Source: a bacterium (GTDB lineage: Bacteria; Desulfobacterota; Binatia; HRBIN30; CADEER01). Taken from it: a DNA stretch of 32,987 nucleotides. The stretch covers positions 1,033,606-1,066,592 of the forward strand of contig JAHBUY010000002.1 in the NCBI GenBank assembly GCA_019637795.1, given 5' to 3'. Numbering within the stretch: the first letter of the stretch is position 1; every line of letters starts with the position of its first letter. A model generated the notes under the pieces. It was not told where the DNA came from. It saw nothing but the letters and a program-made list of their open reading frames with translations, and made no database searches. The translations under genes were made by a program, and so were the position numbers. This document shows positions 8,289 through 17,011 of the stretch, in pieces.

Positions 8289-10463
8289 ATGGCGATGCTG
8301 CCCTGCTCGAGCGAACAGCTCATCGACGCCTTCGGCCCGCACCTCAACTTCGAGCCGCCGGGCGGCTTCGCGGCGCGCGGCACTCCCGACCGCGCGGTCG
8401 AGACGCACTGCTGCTTCTGCGGCCAGCAGTGCGGCGTGAAGCTGCTGGTCAAGGACGAGAAGGTGGTCGGCGTCGAACCGTGGGAGGAGTTTCCGTTCAA
8501 CCGCGGCAAGCTCTGCCCCAAGGGCGTCAAGCGCTACCTGCAGAACAACCACCCCGATCGCCTGTTGCGCCCGCTGGTGCGCAGCGGCCGCGGTTTCGCG
8601 CCGGTGGGCTGGGACGAAGCGCTCGACCTCGTCGCCGAGCGCCTCGCGCGCATCCAGCGCCACCACGGGAACGACGCGGTCGCCGTGCTGGGCGGCGCCT
8701 CGCTGACCAATGAAAAAGCGTATCTGATGGGCAAGTTCGCGCGCCTGGCGCTGCGCACCCGCCACATCGACTACAACGGCCGCCTGTGCATGGTGTCCGC
8801 GGGCGCCGGCAATCTGAAGGCATTCGGGATCGACCGCGCCGCCAACCCGTGGGCCGACATCGCGGCCGCGGACCTCATCATGGTCCTGGGCTCCAACGTC
8901 TCCGAGTGCAGCCCGATCACCACCGACTACATCTGGCGGGCGCGCGACCGCGGCGCGCGCCTCATCGTGGTCGATCCGCGGCTGACGCCGATCGCGCGCA
9001 CCGCCGATCTCTTCCTGCCGGTGCGGCCGGGACGCGACTCGGCACTGCTGAACGCCATCCTGCACGCGGTGATCCGTCTCGGCGGCCTCGATCTCGACTT
9101 CATCGCCGCTCACACCAGCGGCTTCGACGCGTTGCGGCAGACGGTGGAGGGCTATGCGCCGGAGCGCGTCGAGGCGCTGGTCGGCATCCCCGCCGCCCGC
9201 ATCATCGAAGCCGCCGCGCTGTGGGTGCAGGCGCCGCGCACCATGCTGCTGCACGCGCGCGGGATCGAGCACCACACCAAGGGCGTGGAGAACGTGCTCG
9301 CCTGCATCAACCTCGTGCTGGCGACCGGCAAGATCGGCAAGCCCGGGTGCGGCTATGCCACCATCACCGGCCAGGGCAACGGCCAAGGGGCGCGCGAGCA
9401 CGGCCAGCGTTGCAACCAACTGCCAGGGGCGCGCGACATCGAGCATCCGGCGCACCGCGCGGTGGTCGCCGAGCGGTGGGGCATCGACGCCGACGAGCTG
9501 CCGGGCAAAGGCGCGACGGCGCCGCAGATCCTGGAGAAGATCCACGGCGGCGAGATCCGCGGCCTGCTGTCGCTCTGCTTCAACCCGATGGTGTCGCTGC
9601 CCGATGCTGCCTTCACGCGCGCCGCGCTGGAGCGGCTCGAGCTGTTCGTCGCCATCGACTTCTTCCTCTCCGAGACGGCGCGCCACGCCGACGTGGTGCT
9701 GCCCGGCTCGCTGCAGGAGGAGGACGAGGGCACGGTGACCAGCGCCGAGGGACGGGTGATCCGCATCCGCCAGGCGGTGCAGCCGCCCGGCGAGGCGCGC
9801 CAGGACTGGCGGATCATCTGCGCCCTCGCCGAACGGCTGGGCCGCGGCGCGCGCTTCGCGTTTCAGTCGCCGCGCGAGATCTTCGACGAGCTGCGGGCCC
9901 TGTCGGCGGGCGGCGTCGCCGACTATTCCGGCATCACCTACGAGAAGATCGAGCGCCAGATGGGCGTCTTCTGGCCGTGTCCGACGGAGGCGCACGCGGG
10001 CACGCCGCGCCTGTTCGAGGGCGGCCGCTTCGCCCATCCCGACGGCCGGGCCCGCTTCCATGCCGTCGAGTACCGACCGCCGGCCGAGGACGTCGACGAG
10101 GCGTATCCGATCATCCTCACCACCGGGCGGGTGGTCTCGCAGTTCCTCTCCGGCACCCAGACGCGCCGCATCGGGCCGCTGGTCGACCAGTACCCGGAGC
10201 CCAGGGTCGAGATGCACCCGCGCCTGGCGGCGCGGCTCGGCATCGCCGACGGCGATCGGGTGCGCGTGATCAGCCGCCGCGGCGAGCTGCGCCTGGCGGC
10301 GCAGGTGGTGCAGACCATCCGGCCCGACACGGTGTTCATCCCGTACCACTGGCCGGGCGAGCAGTCGGCGAATCGCCTGACGGTGCGCGCCTACGATCCG
10401 ATCAGCGGCATTCCGGAATTCAAGGTCGCCGCGGTGCGCATCGAGCGTCTGGAGGCCGCGTGA
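8289..10463 (+). CDS. nasA: Molybdopterin assimilatory nitrate reductase catalytic subunit
   Basis: A 724-residue Mo-bis-MGD oxidoreductase. The N-terminal [4Fe-4S] motif is Cys41-x2-Cys44-x3-Cys48-x27-Cys76. Cys167, in Arg-Leu-Cys-Met, is at the Mo-ligand position typical of Nap/Nas nitrate reductases. The segment [13 protein letters not shown] is close to that of NasC/NasA nitrate reductases. The C-terminal 130 residues form the molydopterin-dinucleotide-binding domain. There is no Tat signal, so it should act in the cytoplasm, reducing nitrate to nitrite. It also lacks the C-terminal BFD domain and any fused flavin module, so it needs an outside electron donor. ATG 8289 is two bases after the cytochrome b stop, and the stop overlaps the ferredoxin gene. 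Formate dehydrogenase is a relative, but the context favours nitrate. Confidence 0.9.
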   Translation: MAMLPCSSEQLIDAFGPHLNFEPPGGFAARGTPDRAVETHCCFCGQQCGVKLLVKDEKVVGVEPWEEFPFNRGKLCPKGVKRYLQNNHPDRLLRPLVRSGRGFAPVGWDEALDLVAERLARIQRHHGNDAVAVLGGASLTNEKAYLMGKFARLALRTRHIDYNGRLCMVSAGAGNLKAFGIDRAANPWADIAAADLIMVLGSNVSECSPITTDYIWRARDRGARLIVVDPRLTPIARTADLFLPVRPGRDSALLNAILHAVIRLGGLDLDFIAAHTSGFDALRQTVEGYAPERVEALVGIPAARIIEAAALWVQAPRTMLLHARGIEHHTKGVENVLACINLVLATGKIGKPGCGYATITGQGNGQGAREHGQRCNQLPGARDIEHPAHRAVVAERWGIDADELPGKGATAPQILEKIHGGEIRGLLSLCFNPMVSLPDAAFTRAALERLELFVAIDFFLSETARHADVVLPGSLQEEDEGTVTSAEGRVIRIRQAVQPPGEARQDWRIICALAERLGRGARFAFQSPREIFDELRALSAGGVADYSGITYEKIERQMGVFWPCPTEAHAGTPRLFEGGRFAHPDGRARFHAVEYRPPAEDVDEAYPIILTTGRVVSQFLSGTQTRRIGPLVDQYPEPRVEMHPRLAARLGIADGDRVRVISRRGELRLAAQVVQTIRPDTVFIPYHWPGEQSANRLTVRAYDPISGIPEFKVAAVRIERLEAA

Positions 10464-11062
10464 TCGGGGCGCTGTTCATCGACGCCAACCGCTGCATCGG
10501 CTGCAAGGCCTGTGAGCAGGCGTGCAGCGAGTGCCCCGGACACGGCGGCTACTCGATGATTCACATCGAGTACACGAGCCGCGCCACCTCGGTGCGGACG
10601 GCGCCGACCGTGTGCATGCACTGCGCCGAGCCGGCCTGCGCCAGCGTCTGTCCCGCCGACGCGATCAAGATCGACGCCGACGGCGTCGTCCTCGGCGCCA
10701 TGGCGGAGCGTTGCATCGGCTGCGGCAACTGCGCCCTCGCCTGTCCCTTCGGGGTGCCGAAGCTCCACGCCGAGCAACACCTGATGCGCAAGTGCGACCT
10801 CTGCTACGACCGCACCGCGATCGGGCAGAAGCCGATGTGCGCCACCGTCTGTCCGTCCGGGGCGCTGTTCTATGGCACGCGCGAGGAGGTCGAGGACCTG
10901 CGCCGCGCGCGGCCGCTCAACCACGTCCTGTTCGGCGAGCAGGCGGTGCGCACGCGCAACCACCTCATGGCGCCGGGGCACGCCGACCTGCTGCCCATTG
11001 CCGGCGCGCTGACGCCGCCCCGCTCGCGCGCCGAGCAGCAACTCGAGGAGGCCCTATGGTGA
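10460..11062 (+). CDS. Four-cluster [4Fe-4S] ferredoxin subunit
   Basis: A 200-residue protein with 16 cluster cysteines in the pattern of DMSO-reductase-type beta subunits (NrfC/HycB/DmsB family). The groups are Cys12/15/18/22, Cys52/55/60/64, Cys85/88/91/95 and Cys112/115/127/131. It has no signal peptide and should sit in the cytoplasm as the wire between the membrane cytochrome b and the Mo enzyme. The GTG start overlaps the nasA stop (GTGA), and its own stop overlaps the Rieske gene start by 7 bases. Such subunits are normal in respiratory Mo enzymes but are not part of standard assimilatory nitrate reductases. Confidence 0.9.
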   Translation: MIGALFIDANRCIGCKACEQACSECPGHGGYSMIHIEYTSRATSVRTAPTVCMHCAEPACASVCPADAIKIDADGVVLGAMAERCIGCGNCALACPFGVPKLHAEQHLMRKCDLCYDRTAIGQKPMCATVCPSGALFYGTREEVEDLRRARPLNHVLFGEQAVRTRNHLMAPGHADLLPIAGALTPPRSRAEQQLEEALW

Positions 11063-11499
11063 ACCGCGACCAGTCCGCGAGCGCCTTTCCGTTGCGCGTC
11101 GACGCGGAGCGCCGTCTCGACCGCCGCCGTTTCCTCGGCGTCGCCGGTTGCGCGGCGCTGCTGGTCGCCGGCGGGGAATGGCTGGCGCGCCGCGGCGAGC
11201 AGGCGGCGTCGACGCCGCTCACCCTGGCCCCGATCGACACCGCCGGCCTCGCCGCCGGCGAGGCACGGGCCGTCGATGCACGCGAGGGCGGCCAGGCGCT
11301 GGTCGTGCGGCTGTCAGCCGACGAGGTCGTCGCCTTCGATCGCCGCTGTCCGCACCTCGGCTGTCCGGTCGTCTGGTCGGCCGCCAACGGCCGCTTCGAA
11401 TGTCCCTGCCACCACGCCGCGTTCGACGCCCGCAGCGGGCGCGTCCTGTTCGGCCCGCCGCGCCGCGGTCTCACGGCGGCGGTGCTCGCACCCGTGTGA
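11056..11499 (+). CDS. Tat-exported Rieske [2Fe-2S] protein
   Basis: A 147-residue protein. Residues 23-28 (Arg-Arg-Arg-Phe-Leu-Gly) followed by a hydrophobic stretch to about residue 42 form a Tat signal or N-terminal membrane anchor. The Rieske motifs are Cys98-Pro-His100-Leu-Gly-Cys103 and Cys116-Pro-Cys118-His119. Cys103 and Cys118 match the disulfide of bc1-type, high-potential Rieske proteins; the Rieske domain at the end of NirBD lacks them. It should therefore sit on the outer face of the inner membrane. It may accept electrons from quinol next to the NarI-like cytochrome b. No bc1-type cytochrome b is encoded nearby. ATG 11056 overlaps the ferredoxin gene. Confidence 0.88.
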   Translation: MVNRDQSASAFPLRVDAERRLDRRRFLGVAGCAALLVAGGEWLARRGEQAASTPLTLAPIDTAGLAAGEARAVDAREGGQALVVRLSADEVVAFDRRCPHLGCPVVWSAANGRFECPCHHAAFDARSGRVLFGPPRRGLTAAVLAPV

Positions 11500-11510
11500 A
11501 GGAGAGTCCC

Positions 11511-12794
11511 ATGCCACGCACCGCTTCCCCGCCGCCGTCCCCGCTCGCGACCCCGGTCTCGCGCCGACGTTTTCTCCACGCCTCGGCCAGCGCCGCCGGC
11601 CTGCTGTTGGCCGGCATGCCGCGCGGCTGGGTCGGCGGCGTCTACGCCGACGACGGGCCGGAGGCGCCGCAGGTGCGCATCGGCATCATCGCCCTCACCG
11701 ACTGTTCGTCGATCGTCATGGCGCACGAGCTCGGCCTGTTCAGGAAGCACGGCATCGATTCGACGATCTCCAAGGAAGCGTCGTGGGCGGTGATCCGCGA
11801 TCGCCTGACGTTGGGCGAGAACCAGGCGACGCACATGCTCTACGGCATGCCCTACGCGTCGACCATGGGCCTGCTCGGCGCGCCGAAGAAGCCGATGATC
11901 ATCCCCCTCTGCCTCAACCACAACGGCCAGGCGATCACCCTCGACGACACCCTGCGCGACAAGGGCGTGCGCGCCCCGGCGGATCTCAAGCCGCTGGTCG
12001 ACGAGGCCAAGCGGGCGGGAAGCCCGCTCACCTTCGCGATGACCTTCCCGCCGGGAACGCACGCCATGTGGATGCGTTACTGGCTGGCCTCCGGCGGCAT
12101 CAACCCGGACCGGGACGTGACGCTGATCACCGTGCCGCCGCCGCAGATGGTCGCCAACATGAAGGTGGGAAAGATGCAGGGCTTCTGCGTCGGCGAGCCG
12201 TGGAACGCGCGCGCCATTGCCGACGGCATCGGCTTCACCGCCTGCACGACGCAACGGATCTGGCCGGACCATCCGGAGAAGGTGCTGGCCTTCACCGCCG
12301 AGTTCGCGGAGCGCAACCCGAAGACCGTGCGGGCGGTGATGCGAGCGGTGATCGAGGCGAGCCAGTACATCGATCAGCTCGACAACCGCCCGCACGTCGC
12401 CGAGGTGGTGGCGAAGCCGCAGTACATCAACTGCGATCCGCAGATCATTCTCGGTCGTCTCCTCGGCCGGTACGACTACGGCGACGGTCGCAGTGAGCAG
12501 GATCCGCGCTACATGACCTTCGCCGACCGCGACACCAACTTTCCCTGGAAATCGCACGGCCTGTGGTGGCTGTCGCAGTTCCGCCGCTGGGGCATGGTCG
12601 GCCCGGAGGTCGAGTACACCGCCATCGTCGATCGGGTGCACCGGCCGGACATCTATCGCGAGGTCGCCAGGCAGATGGGCATCGCGGCGCCGGCCGCAGA
12701 CCTGCGGGGGGAGGTCTTCTTCGACGGCGTCGCGTTCGACCCGAAGGATCCCGAGACCTACGCCACGAGCTTCACCGTCCACAACCTGGCCTGA
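11511..12794 (+). CDS. nrtA: Nitrate ABC transporter substrate-binding protein
   Basis: A 427-residue NrtA/CmpA-family periplasmic binding protein. The N-terminus has a Tat motif (Ser17-Arg-Arg-Arg-Phe-Leu-His) and a hydrophobic h-region. The mature part carries the nitrate-binding family motifs Leu-Thr-Asp-Cys-Ser, Val-Pro-Pro-Pro-Gln and Cys-Val-Gly-Glu-Pro-Trp-Asn. There is no lipobox, so it is soluble or held by its Tat anchor. A strong ribosome-binding site (AAGGAGAG, 11499-11506) precedes ATG 11511. It is clearly paralogous to the NasS sensor of this window; the two differ mainly by the export signal. Nitrate or nitrite is the expected ligand; bicarbonate (CmpA) is unlikely in this context. 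Confidence 0.93.
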   Translation: MPRTASPPPSPLATPVSRRRFLHASASAAGLLLAGMPRGWVGGVYADDGPEAPQVRIGIIALTDCSSIVMAHELGLFRKHGIDSTISKEASWAVIRDRLTLGENQATHMLYGMPYASTMGLLGAPKKPMIIPLCLNHNGQAITLDDTLRDKGVRAPADLKPLVDEAKRAGSPLTFAMTFPPGTHAMWMRYWLASGGINPDRDVTLITVPPPQMVANMKVGKMQGFCVGEPWNARAIADGIGFTACTTQRIWPDHPEKVLAFTAEFAERNPKTVRAVMRAVIEASQYIDQLDNRPHVAEVVAKPQYINCDPQIILGRLLGRYDYGDGRSEQDPRYMTFADRDTNFPWKSHGLWWLSQFRRWGMVGPEVEYTAIVDRVHRPDIYREVARQMGIAAPAADLRGEVFFDGVAFDPKDPETYATSFTVHNLA

Positions 12795-12805
12795 AGGAGG
12801 GCATC

Positions 12806-13579
12806 GTGAGAAGCCGAACCAATGTCGCCGTGGTCGCGCTGCCGCTGGTCGGTGTCGGCCTGGTGCTGGCGTTCTGGGCCGCGCTCAGCCACACCGTCGC
12901 GCCCGATCTGCCCTCGCCGCTGCGCACCTGGCAGGAATCGCGCGACTACATCGTGCGACCGTTCTTCAAGGACGGCGAGATGAACCAGGGCATCGGCCGC
13001 TTCGCGGTGCTCAGCCTGGTGCGCGTCGCCAAGGGCTTTCTGCTGGCGATCGCCATCGGCACGCCGCTCGGCTTCCTGCTCGGGCTGTCGAGCACCTTCC
13101 ATCGCCTCTTCGACCCGATCATCCAGGTGCTGCGGCCGATCTCGCCGCTCGCCTGGCTGCCGCTCGGGTTGATCGTCTTCCGCAGCTCCGAGCCGGCGGC
13201 GGTGTTCACCATCGCCGTCTGCGCCATGTGGCCGACGGTGATCAACACCGCCGTCGGCGTGCGCGGCATCAGCCAGGACTACATCAACGTCGGCCGCGTG
13301 CTGCGGCTGTCCGGGCCGACGATGCTGCGCAAGATCATCATCCCGGCGACGCTGCCCTACATCTTCACCGGCTACCGCTTGTCCCTCGGCATCGCCTGGC
13401 TGGTGATCGTCGCCTCGGAGATGCTCACCGGCGCGCCCGGCGTCGGCGGCTTCCTCTGGCAGGAGTACAACAGCCTCGTCTACTCGCACATCCTGCTGTC
13501 GATGATCACCATCGGCGTCATCGGCTTCCTGCTCGATCGCCTGATGAGCGTCGTCGAACGGCGCTTCCAGACGGCGTGA
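12806..13579 (+). CDS. nrtB: Nitrate ABC transporter permease
   Basis: A 257-residue inner-membrane permease of the NrtB/SsuC/TauC type with about six membrane segments. The cytoplasmic coupling loop is visible around Val-Gly-Arg-Val-Leu-Arg-Leu-Ser-Gly, followed by the Pro-Ala-Thr-Leu-Pro-Tyr-Ile stretch that contacts the ATPases. The start is GTG 12806 behind a strong AAGGAGG site at 12794-12800, which itself overlaps the nrtA stop. It should form the homodimeric channel through which nitrate delivered by NrtA enters the cell. Confidence 0.93.
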   Translation: MRSRTNVAVVALPLVGVGLVLAFWAALSHTVAPDLPSPLRTWQESRDYIVRPFFKDGEMNQGIGRFAVLSLVRVAKGFLLAIAIGTPLGFLLGLSSTFHRLFDPIIQVLRPISPLAWLPLGLIVFRSSEPAAVFTIAVCAMWPTVINTAVGVRGISQDYINVGRVLRLSGPTMLRKIIIPATLPYIFTGYRLSLGIAWLVIVASEMLTGAPGVGGFLWQEYNSLVYSHILLSMITIGVIGFLLDRLMSVVERRFQTA

Positions 13580-13590
13580 CGGGGGCGGCG

Positions 13591-14403
13591 ATGGCGTTTC
13601 TGAGCGTCCGCAACGTCAGCAAGTCGTTCGCCACCGCGACGGGGCGGGTGGCGGTCCTGGACGGTCTCGACCTGGAGGTCGACGAAGGCGAATTCGTCTG
13701 CATCGTCGGCTGCTCCGGCGCCGGCAAGAGCACCCTCGTCTCGCTCATCGCCGGCCTGCACGCGCCGGACGCCGGCGAGCTGTTCCTTGATGGCGCGCCG
13801 ATCCGCGAGCCGGGACCGGACCGCGGCATCGTCTTCCAGAGCTACTCGCTGCTGGCCTGGATGACCGTCTACGAGAACATCGCGCTGGCGGTCGACGCGG
13901 TATCGGCGGCGCTGCCGCGGGCCGACCGGCGGCGCCGGGTCGAGGAGCTGATCGCGCTGGTCAACCTCACGCCGGCGACGCACAAGCGGCCGCACGAGCT
14001 CTCGGGCGGCATGCGCCAACGGGTCGCCGTGGCGCGCGGGCTGGCGATGAATCCGCGCCTGCTGCTGCTCGACGAGCCGTTCAGCGCCCTCGACGCGCTC
14101 ACCCGCGCCACGCTACAGGACGAGCTGGCGCGCATCTGGAGCCGCGAGCGCAAGACGGTGGTGATGATCACCAACGACGTCGAGGAGGCGATCCTGCTCG
14201 CCGACCGCATCCATCCGCTCTCGCGCGGGCCGGGGGCCCGCCTGGGCGCCGGCATCGCGGTCGACATCGCCCGGCCGCGGGTGCGCCGGCGTCTCAGCCT
14301 CGATCCCGGCTACCAGACGGTGCGCCGCGCCGTGGTCGACTTCCTCGGCGCGCCGCACGCCTCCGGCGGGCAGGCGGCGGCGGGAAGGATGGTGGCGTCG
14401 TGA
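13591..14403 (+). CDS. nrtC: Nitrate ABC transporter ATPase, NrtC-type without sensor domain
   Basis: A 270-residue ABC ATPase. Walker A is Gly40-x4-Gly-Lys-Ser-Thr, the signature is Leu-Ser-Gly-Gly-Met (137-141), and Walker B is Leu-Leu-Leu-Leu-Asp-Glu-Pro. The H-loop histidine is replaced by Asn195 (Ile-Thr-Asn-Asp-Val). Cyanobacterial NrtC carries a fused NrtA-like C-terminal regulatory domain; this protein ends shortly after the ATPase core. ATG 13591 was chosen. A GTG at 13576 would give a 4-base overlap with nrtB and is also possible. It should pair with the next ATPase. Confidence 0.88.
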   Translation: MAFLSVRNVSKSFATATGRVAVLDGLDLEVDEGEFVCIVGCSGAGKSTLVSLIAGLHAPDAGELFLDGAPIREPGPDRGIVFQSYSLLAWMTVYENIALAVDAVSAALPRADRRRRVEELIALVNLTPATHKRPHELSGGMRQRVAVARGLAMNPRLLLLDEPFSALDALTRATLQDELARIWSRERKTVVMITNDVEEAILLADRIHPLSRGPGARLGAGIAVDIARPRVRRRLSLDPGYQTVRRAVVDFLGAPHASGGQAAAGRMVAS

Positions 14404-15314
14404 ACGCTCGCTTTCTCGAGCTGTCGCAACTCGGCAAGCGCTATCCGGCGGCGGATGGCGAAGCGGTGATCGTGCGCGATTTCTCCCTGCGCATCGCCGA
14501 GGGCGAGTTCATCTGTCTCATCGGCCACTCGGGCTGCGGCAAGTCGACGGTGTTGTCGATCGTCATGGGGCTCACCGAGGCGAGCGACGGCGGAGTGGTG
14601 ATCGCCGGGCGTGAGATCGATGGCCCGGGGCTCGATCGCGGGGTGGTCTTCCAATCGCCGGCGCTGCTGCCCTGGTTGAGCGTGCGCGACAACGTACTGC
14701 TCGCCGTCGACCAGGTGATGCCGGCGGCGCCGCGTCCCGCCCGCCTGGCGCGCGCCGCCGAATGCCTGCGCCTGGTCGGGCTCGACGCGTCGGCCGACCG
14801 GTATCCGGCGGAGCTCTCGGCCGGCATGCGGCAGCGGGTCGGCATCGCGCGCGCCTTCGCGCTCGAGCCGAAGGTGCTGCTGCTCGACGAGCCGTTCAGC
14901 CTGCTCGATGCGATCACCCGCATGGAGCTGCAGGACGAGCTGACACGGCTCTGGGAGCAGCGGCGGACGACCGTGCTGATGGTGACGCACGACGTCGACG
15001 AGGCGCTCCTGTTGGCCGACCGCATCGTCATGATGACCAGCGGCCCGGCGGCGACGATCGGCGACCAACTCGTGGTGCCGTTGGCGCGACCGCGGCGGCG
15101 GGCGGCGGCGCTCGCCGATCCGGCGTACTACCAGGCGCGCGATCACCTGCTGGCGTTCCTCGAAGGCGGCGAGCCGGCGCCGCCTTCGCCGGCGGCGGAG
15201 CCCAGCGCGGCACATGGCGCTCCGGCGGCGCGTGACGCGGCGTCCGCGCCGGGGGCGCCGCGGCGGCTGCGCGTCTGGCGCGGGCGCGCCGCGGCGTCGA
15301 ACGCCGGGCTGTAG
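14400..15314 (+). CDS. nrtD: Nitrate ABC transporter ATPase, NrtD-type
   Basis: A 304-residue ABC ATPase. Walker A is Gly-His-Ser-Gly-Cys-Gly-Lys-Ser-Thr. The signature is altered to Leu-Ser-Ala141-Gly-Met, while the H-loop His197 (Val-Thr-His-Asp-Val) is intact. A tail of about 50 residues rich in Ala, Pro and Arg follows the core and looks disordered. The GTG start overlaps the nrtC stop. Its altered signature would face the altered H-loop of NrtC in a heterodimer, leaving one canonical and one degenerate ATP site. Confidence 0.9.
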   Translation: MNARFLELSQLGKRYPAADGEAVIVRDFSLRIAEGEFICLIGHSGCGKSTVLSIVMGLTEASDGGVVIAGREIDGPGLDRGVVFQSPALLPWLSVRDNVLLAVDQVMPAAPRPARLARAAECLRLVGLDASADRYPAELSAGMRQRVGIARAFALEPKVLLLDEPFSLLDAITRMELQDELTRLWEQRRTTVLMVTHDVDEALLLADRIVMMTSGPAATIGDQLVVPLARPRRRAAALADPAYYQARDHLLAFLEGGEPAPPSPAAEPSAAHGAPAARDAASAPGAPRRLRVWRGRAAASNAGL

Positions 15315-15446
15315 CGAGGCCGCGAGATCGCCCGCGCACGGGTGAGGCGAGTTGCGGCGGGTCGGCGCGACGCCGGCAGGCGTAGGCGGCGCCATGGCAC
15401 TCGTGTGCCGCGAGACGGATCCGAGGCGTTGGAGAGGAGGACGACC
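15315..15446 (+). other. Leader before the porin gene
   Basis: A 132-base gap, the only sizeable break in the operon after nirBD. It holds a small hairpin, GGCAC-TCGT-GTGCC (15396-15409), and the ribosome-binding site GAGAGGAGG just before ATG 15447. No ANTAR-type pair of hexaloops was found here. The porin may have its own promoter or be read through from nrtD. Confidence 0.35.
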
Positions 15447-17006
15447 ATGAATGGAGCGAGCGGGCGCGGTGTCCGTCGCCGGGGGGTGATCGCGTTGCTG
15501 ACGCTGGCGTTGGCGGCCAGTGAGGCGGCCGGACAGCCCGCCAGCCCGCCGGCCGGCGGCGCGACCGCGGTCTCGCCGCCGCCCGTCGCCCCACCGGCGC
15601 CGCCGCCGTTGCCGATGGCCGTGCCGCCGCTCTCGCTGGCCGGCCCGTACGGGTCGACCGTCCGGCTCGAGATCGCCAACCGCATCCGCGGCGAATTCGT
15701 CGACTGGTTCGCGACGCCGCCGAACGGTCCCAACCCCAACTACCGCTACAACTTCCTCGGCAACAAGTTTCAGCTCGGCGTGCGCGTGACCCGCGATCCC
15801 TACGAGCTGTTCGTCCAGTTCCAGGACTCGACCATCGCCAACGTGCCCGACAACGGCGTCGGCGTCGGTGCCGTCTACTACGCCAACACCCACCGCAGCC
15901 TGCAGAACGGGGCCATCCTGCGCAACGCCTGGATCGCCACCAAGCGCATTCTCGACCAGCCGATCTCCGGCCGCGCCGGACGCCTGCTGTACAGCGACGG
16001 GCTCGACGTCCCGGCGACGGCGCCGAACCTGAGATGGATCCAGCTCAACCGCATCGGCCAACGCCTGATCGGACCGTTCGACTACACGCACGTCGGCCGC
16101 AGCTTCGACGGCGGCCACGTCGGCTACGACACCGCGCTCTTCAACTTCACCGGCTTCGGCTTCGTGCCGACCTTCGGCGGCTACGAGGTCGACGCCAACC
16201 GCCAGCTCGACATCACGCTCGGCGGCCTGGTGGCGAACCTGAAGGAGTCTCAGCTCCTCGGCCCGACGATCGCCCGCCTGTTCTGGTACTACTACGGCGA
16301 TCAGCGCGACGTCCTCTACGTCGACAACCGGCCGCTGCCGGTGCGCCAGGCGGCGATCGGCGAGCATTCGCAGATCCACACCCTGGGCGCCCATGCGGCG
16401 CGCTTGCAGCCGCTCGGGCCCGGCATTGCCGACGGCCTGGCCTACGGCTTCGGACAGTTCGGCAACTACCAGGATCTCACCCAGAGTGCCTGGGCGTATG
16501 GCGTCGAGGCCGGGTACCGGCTGATGGACGTGTGGGCCAAGCCGTGGATGCGGCTCGGCATCGACAGCGGGTCGGGCGACACCGATCCCAACGATGGCAC
16601 CCACGGCACCTTCTTCCAGTTGTTGCCGACGGCCTGGCTGTACGCACAGTTCCCTTTCTACAACATGATGAACAACCAGGACGTCTTCCTGCAGTGGATC
16701 CTCGACCCGGACCCCATGGTGAGCTTCCGCCTCGATGGTCACTGGCTGCGCCTCAACGCCAGCCAGGACCTCGCGTACGCCGGCGGCGGCGCCACCAAGA
16801 ACGACCTCTTCGGCTACAGCGGCATCAACGGCAAGGGGCGCAACGAGCTCGCCTACCTGCTGCATTTCATGCTGACCGTTCGCCCGACCGCCTTCATGAC
16901 CGTGAACGGCTTCTACGCCCATGCCTGGGGCCAGGGCGTGATCAACGCCGCCTATGCGGGGCGGGATGGGAACTACGGATTCTTGGAAGTTCTCTTGAGC
17001 TTCTGA
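15447..17006 (+). CDS. Alginate-export family outer-membrane porin
   Basis: A 519-residue outer-membrane protein. It has an N-terminal signal peptide (basic Arg-Arg-Arg then a hydrophobic run, cut probably after Ala-Ala-Gly near residue 31), then a Pro/Ala-rich spacer to about residue 60. Next comes a barrel-like sequence rich in aromatic-glycine alternation that ends in Phe, the usual last residue of outer-membrane barrels. The pattern (Arg-Ile-Arg-Gly-Glu-Phe early, repeated Asp-Tyr-Thr-His and Gly-Tyr strands) resembles the alginate export porin family. Here it ends a nitrate uptake operon and a likely role is passage of nitrate or nitrite through the outer membrane. Substrate is inferred from context only. 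Confidence 0.8.
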   Translation: MNGASGRGVRRRGVIALLTLALAASEAAGQPASPPAGGATAVSPPPVAPPAPPPLPMAVPPLSLAGPYGSTVRLEIANRIRGEFVDWFATPPNGPNPNYRYNFLGNKFQLGVRVTRDPYELFVQFQDSTIANVPDNGVGVGAVYYANTHRSLQNGAILRNAWIATKRILDQPISGRAGRLLYSDGLDVPATAPNLRWIQLNRIGQRLIGPFDYTHVGRSFDGGHVGYDTALFNFTGFGFVPTFGGYEVDANRQLDITLGGLVANLKESQLLGPTIARLFWYYYGDQRDVLYVDNRPLPVRQAAIGEHSQIHTLGAHAARLQPLGPGIADGLAYGFGQFGNYQDLTQSAWAYGVEAGYRLMDVWAKPWMRLGIDSGSGDTDPNDGTHGTFFQLLPTAWLYAQFPFYNMMNNQDVFLQWILDPDPMVSFRLDGHWLRLNASQDLAYAGGGATKNDLFGYSGINGKGRNELAYLLHFMLTVRPTAFMTVNGFYAHAWGQGVINAAYAGRDGNYGFLEVLLSF

Positions 17007-17011
17007 GACTA

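Noticed and set aside
7659..10349. 896-codon minus-strand open frame across the nitrate reductase
   Set aside because: Antisense shadow; the plus-strand gene has all cluster and Mo-ligand residues.
8289..10463. Formate dehydrogenase
   Set aside because: The Cys-Met at the Mo position, the GQGNGQG-type segment and the nirBD/nrt context all favour nitrate.
14400..15314. NrtD as an inactive ATPase
   Set aside because: Only the signature Gly is changed; Walker A, Walker B and H-loop are intact, so its own Walker site, paired with the normal NrtC signature, should work.
14310..16922. 870-codon minus-strand open frame across nrtD and the porin
   Set aside because: Antisense to two well supported genes and of low-complexity composition.
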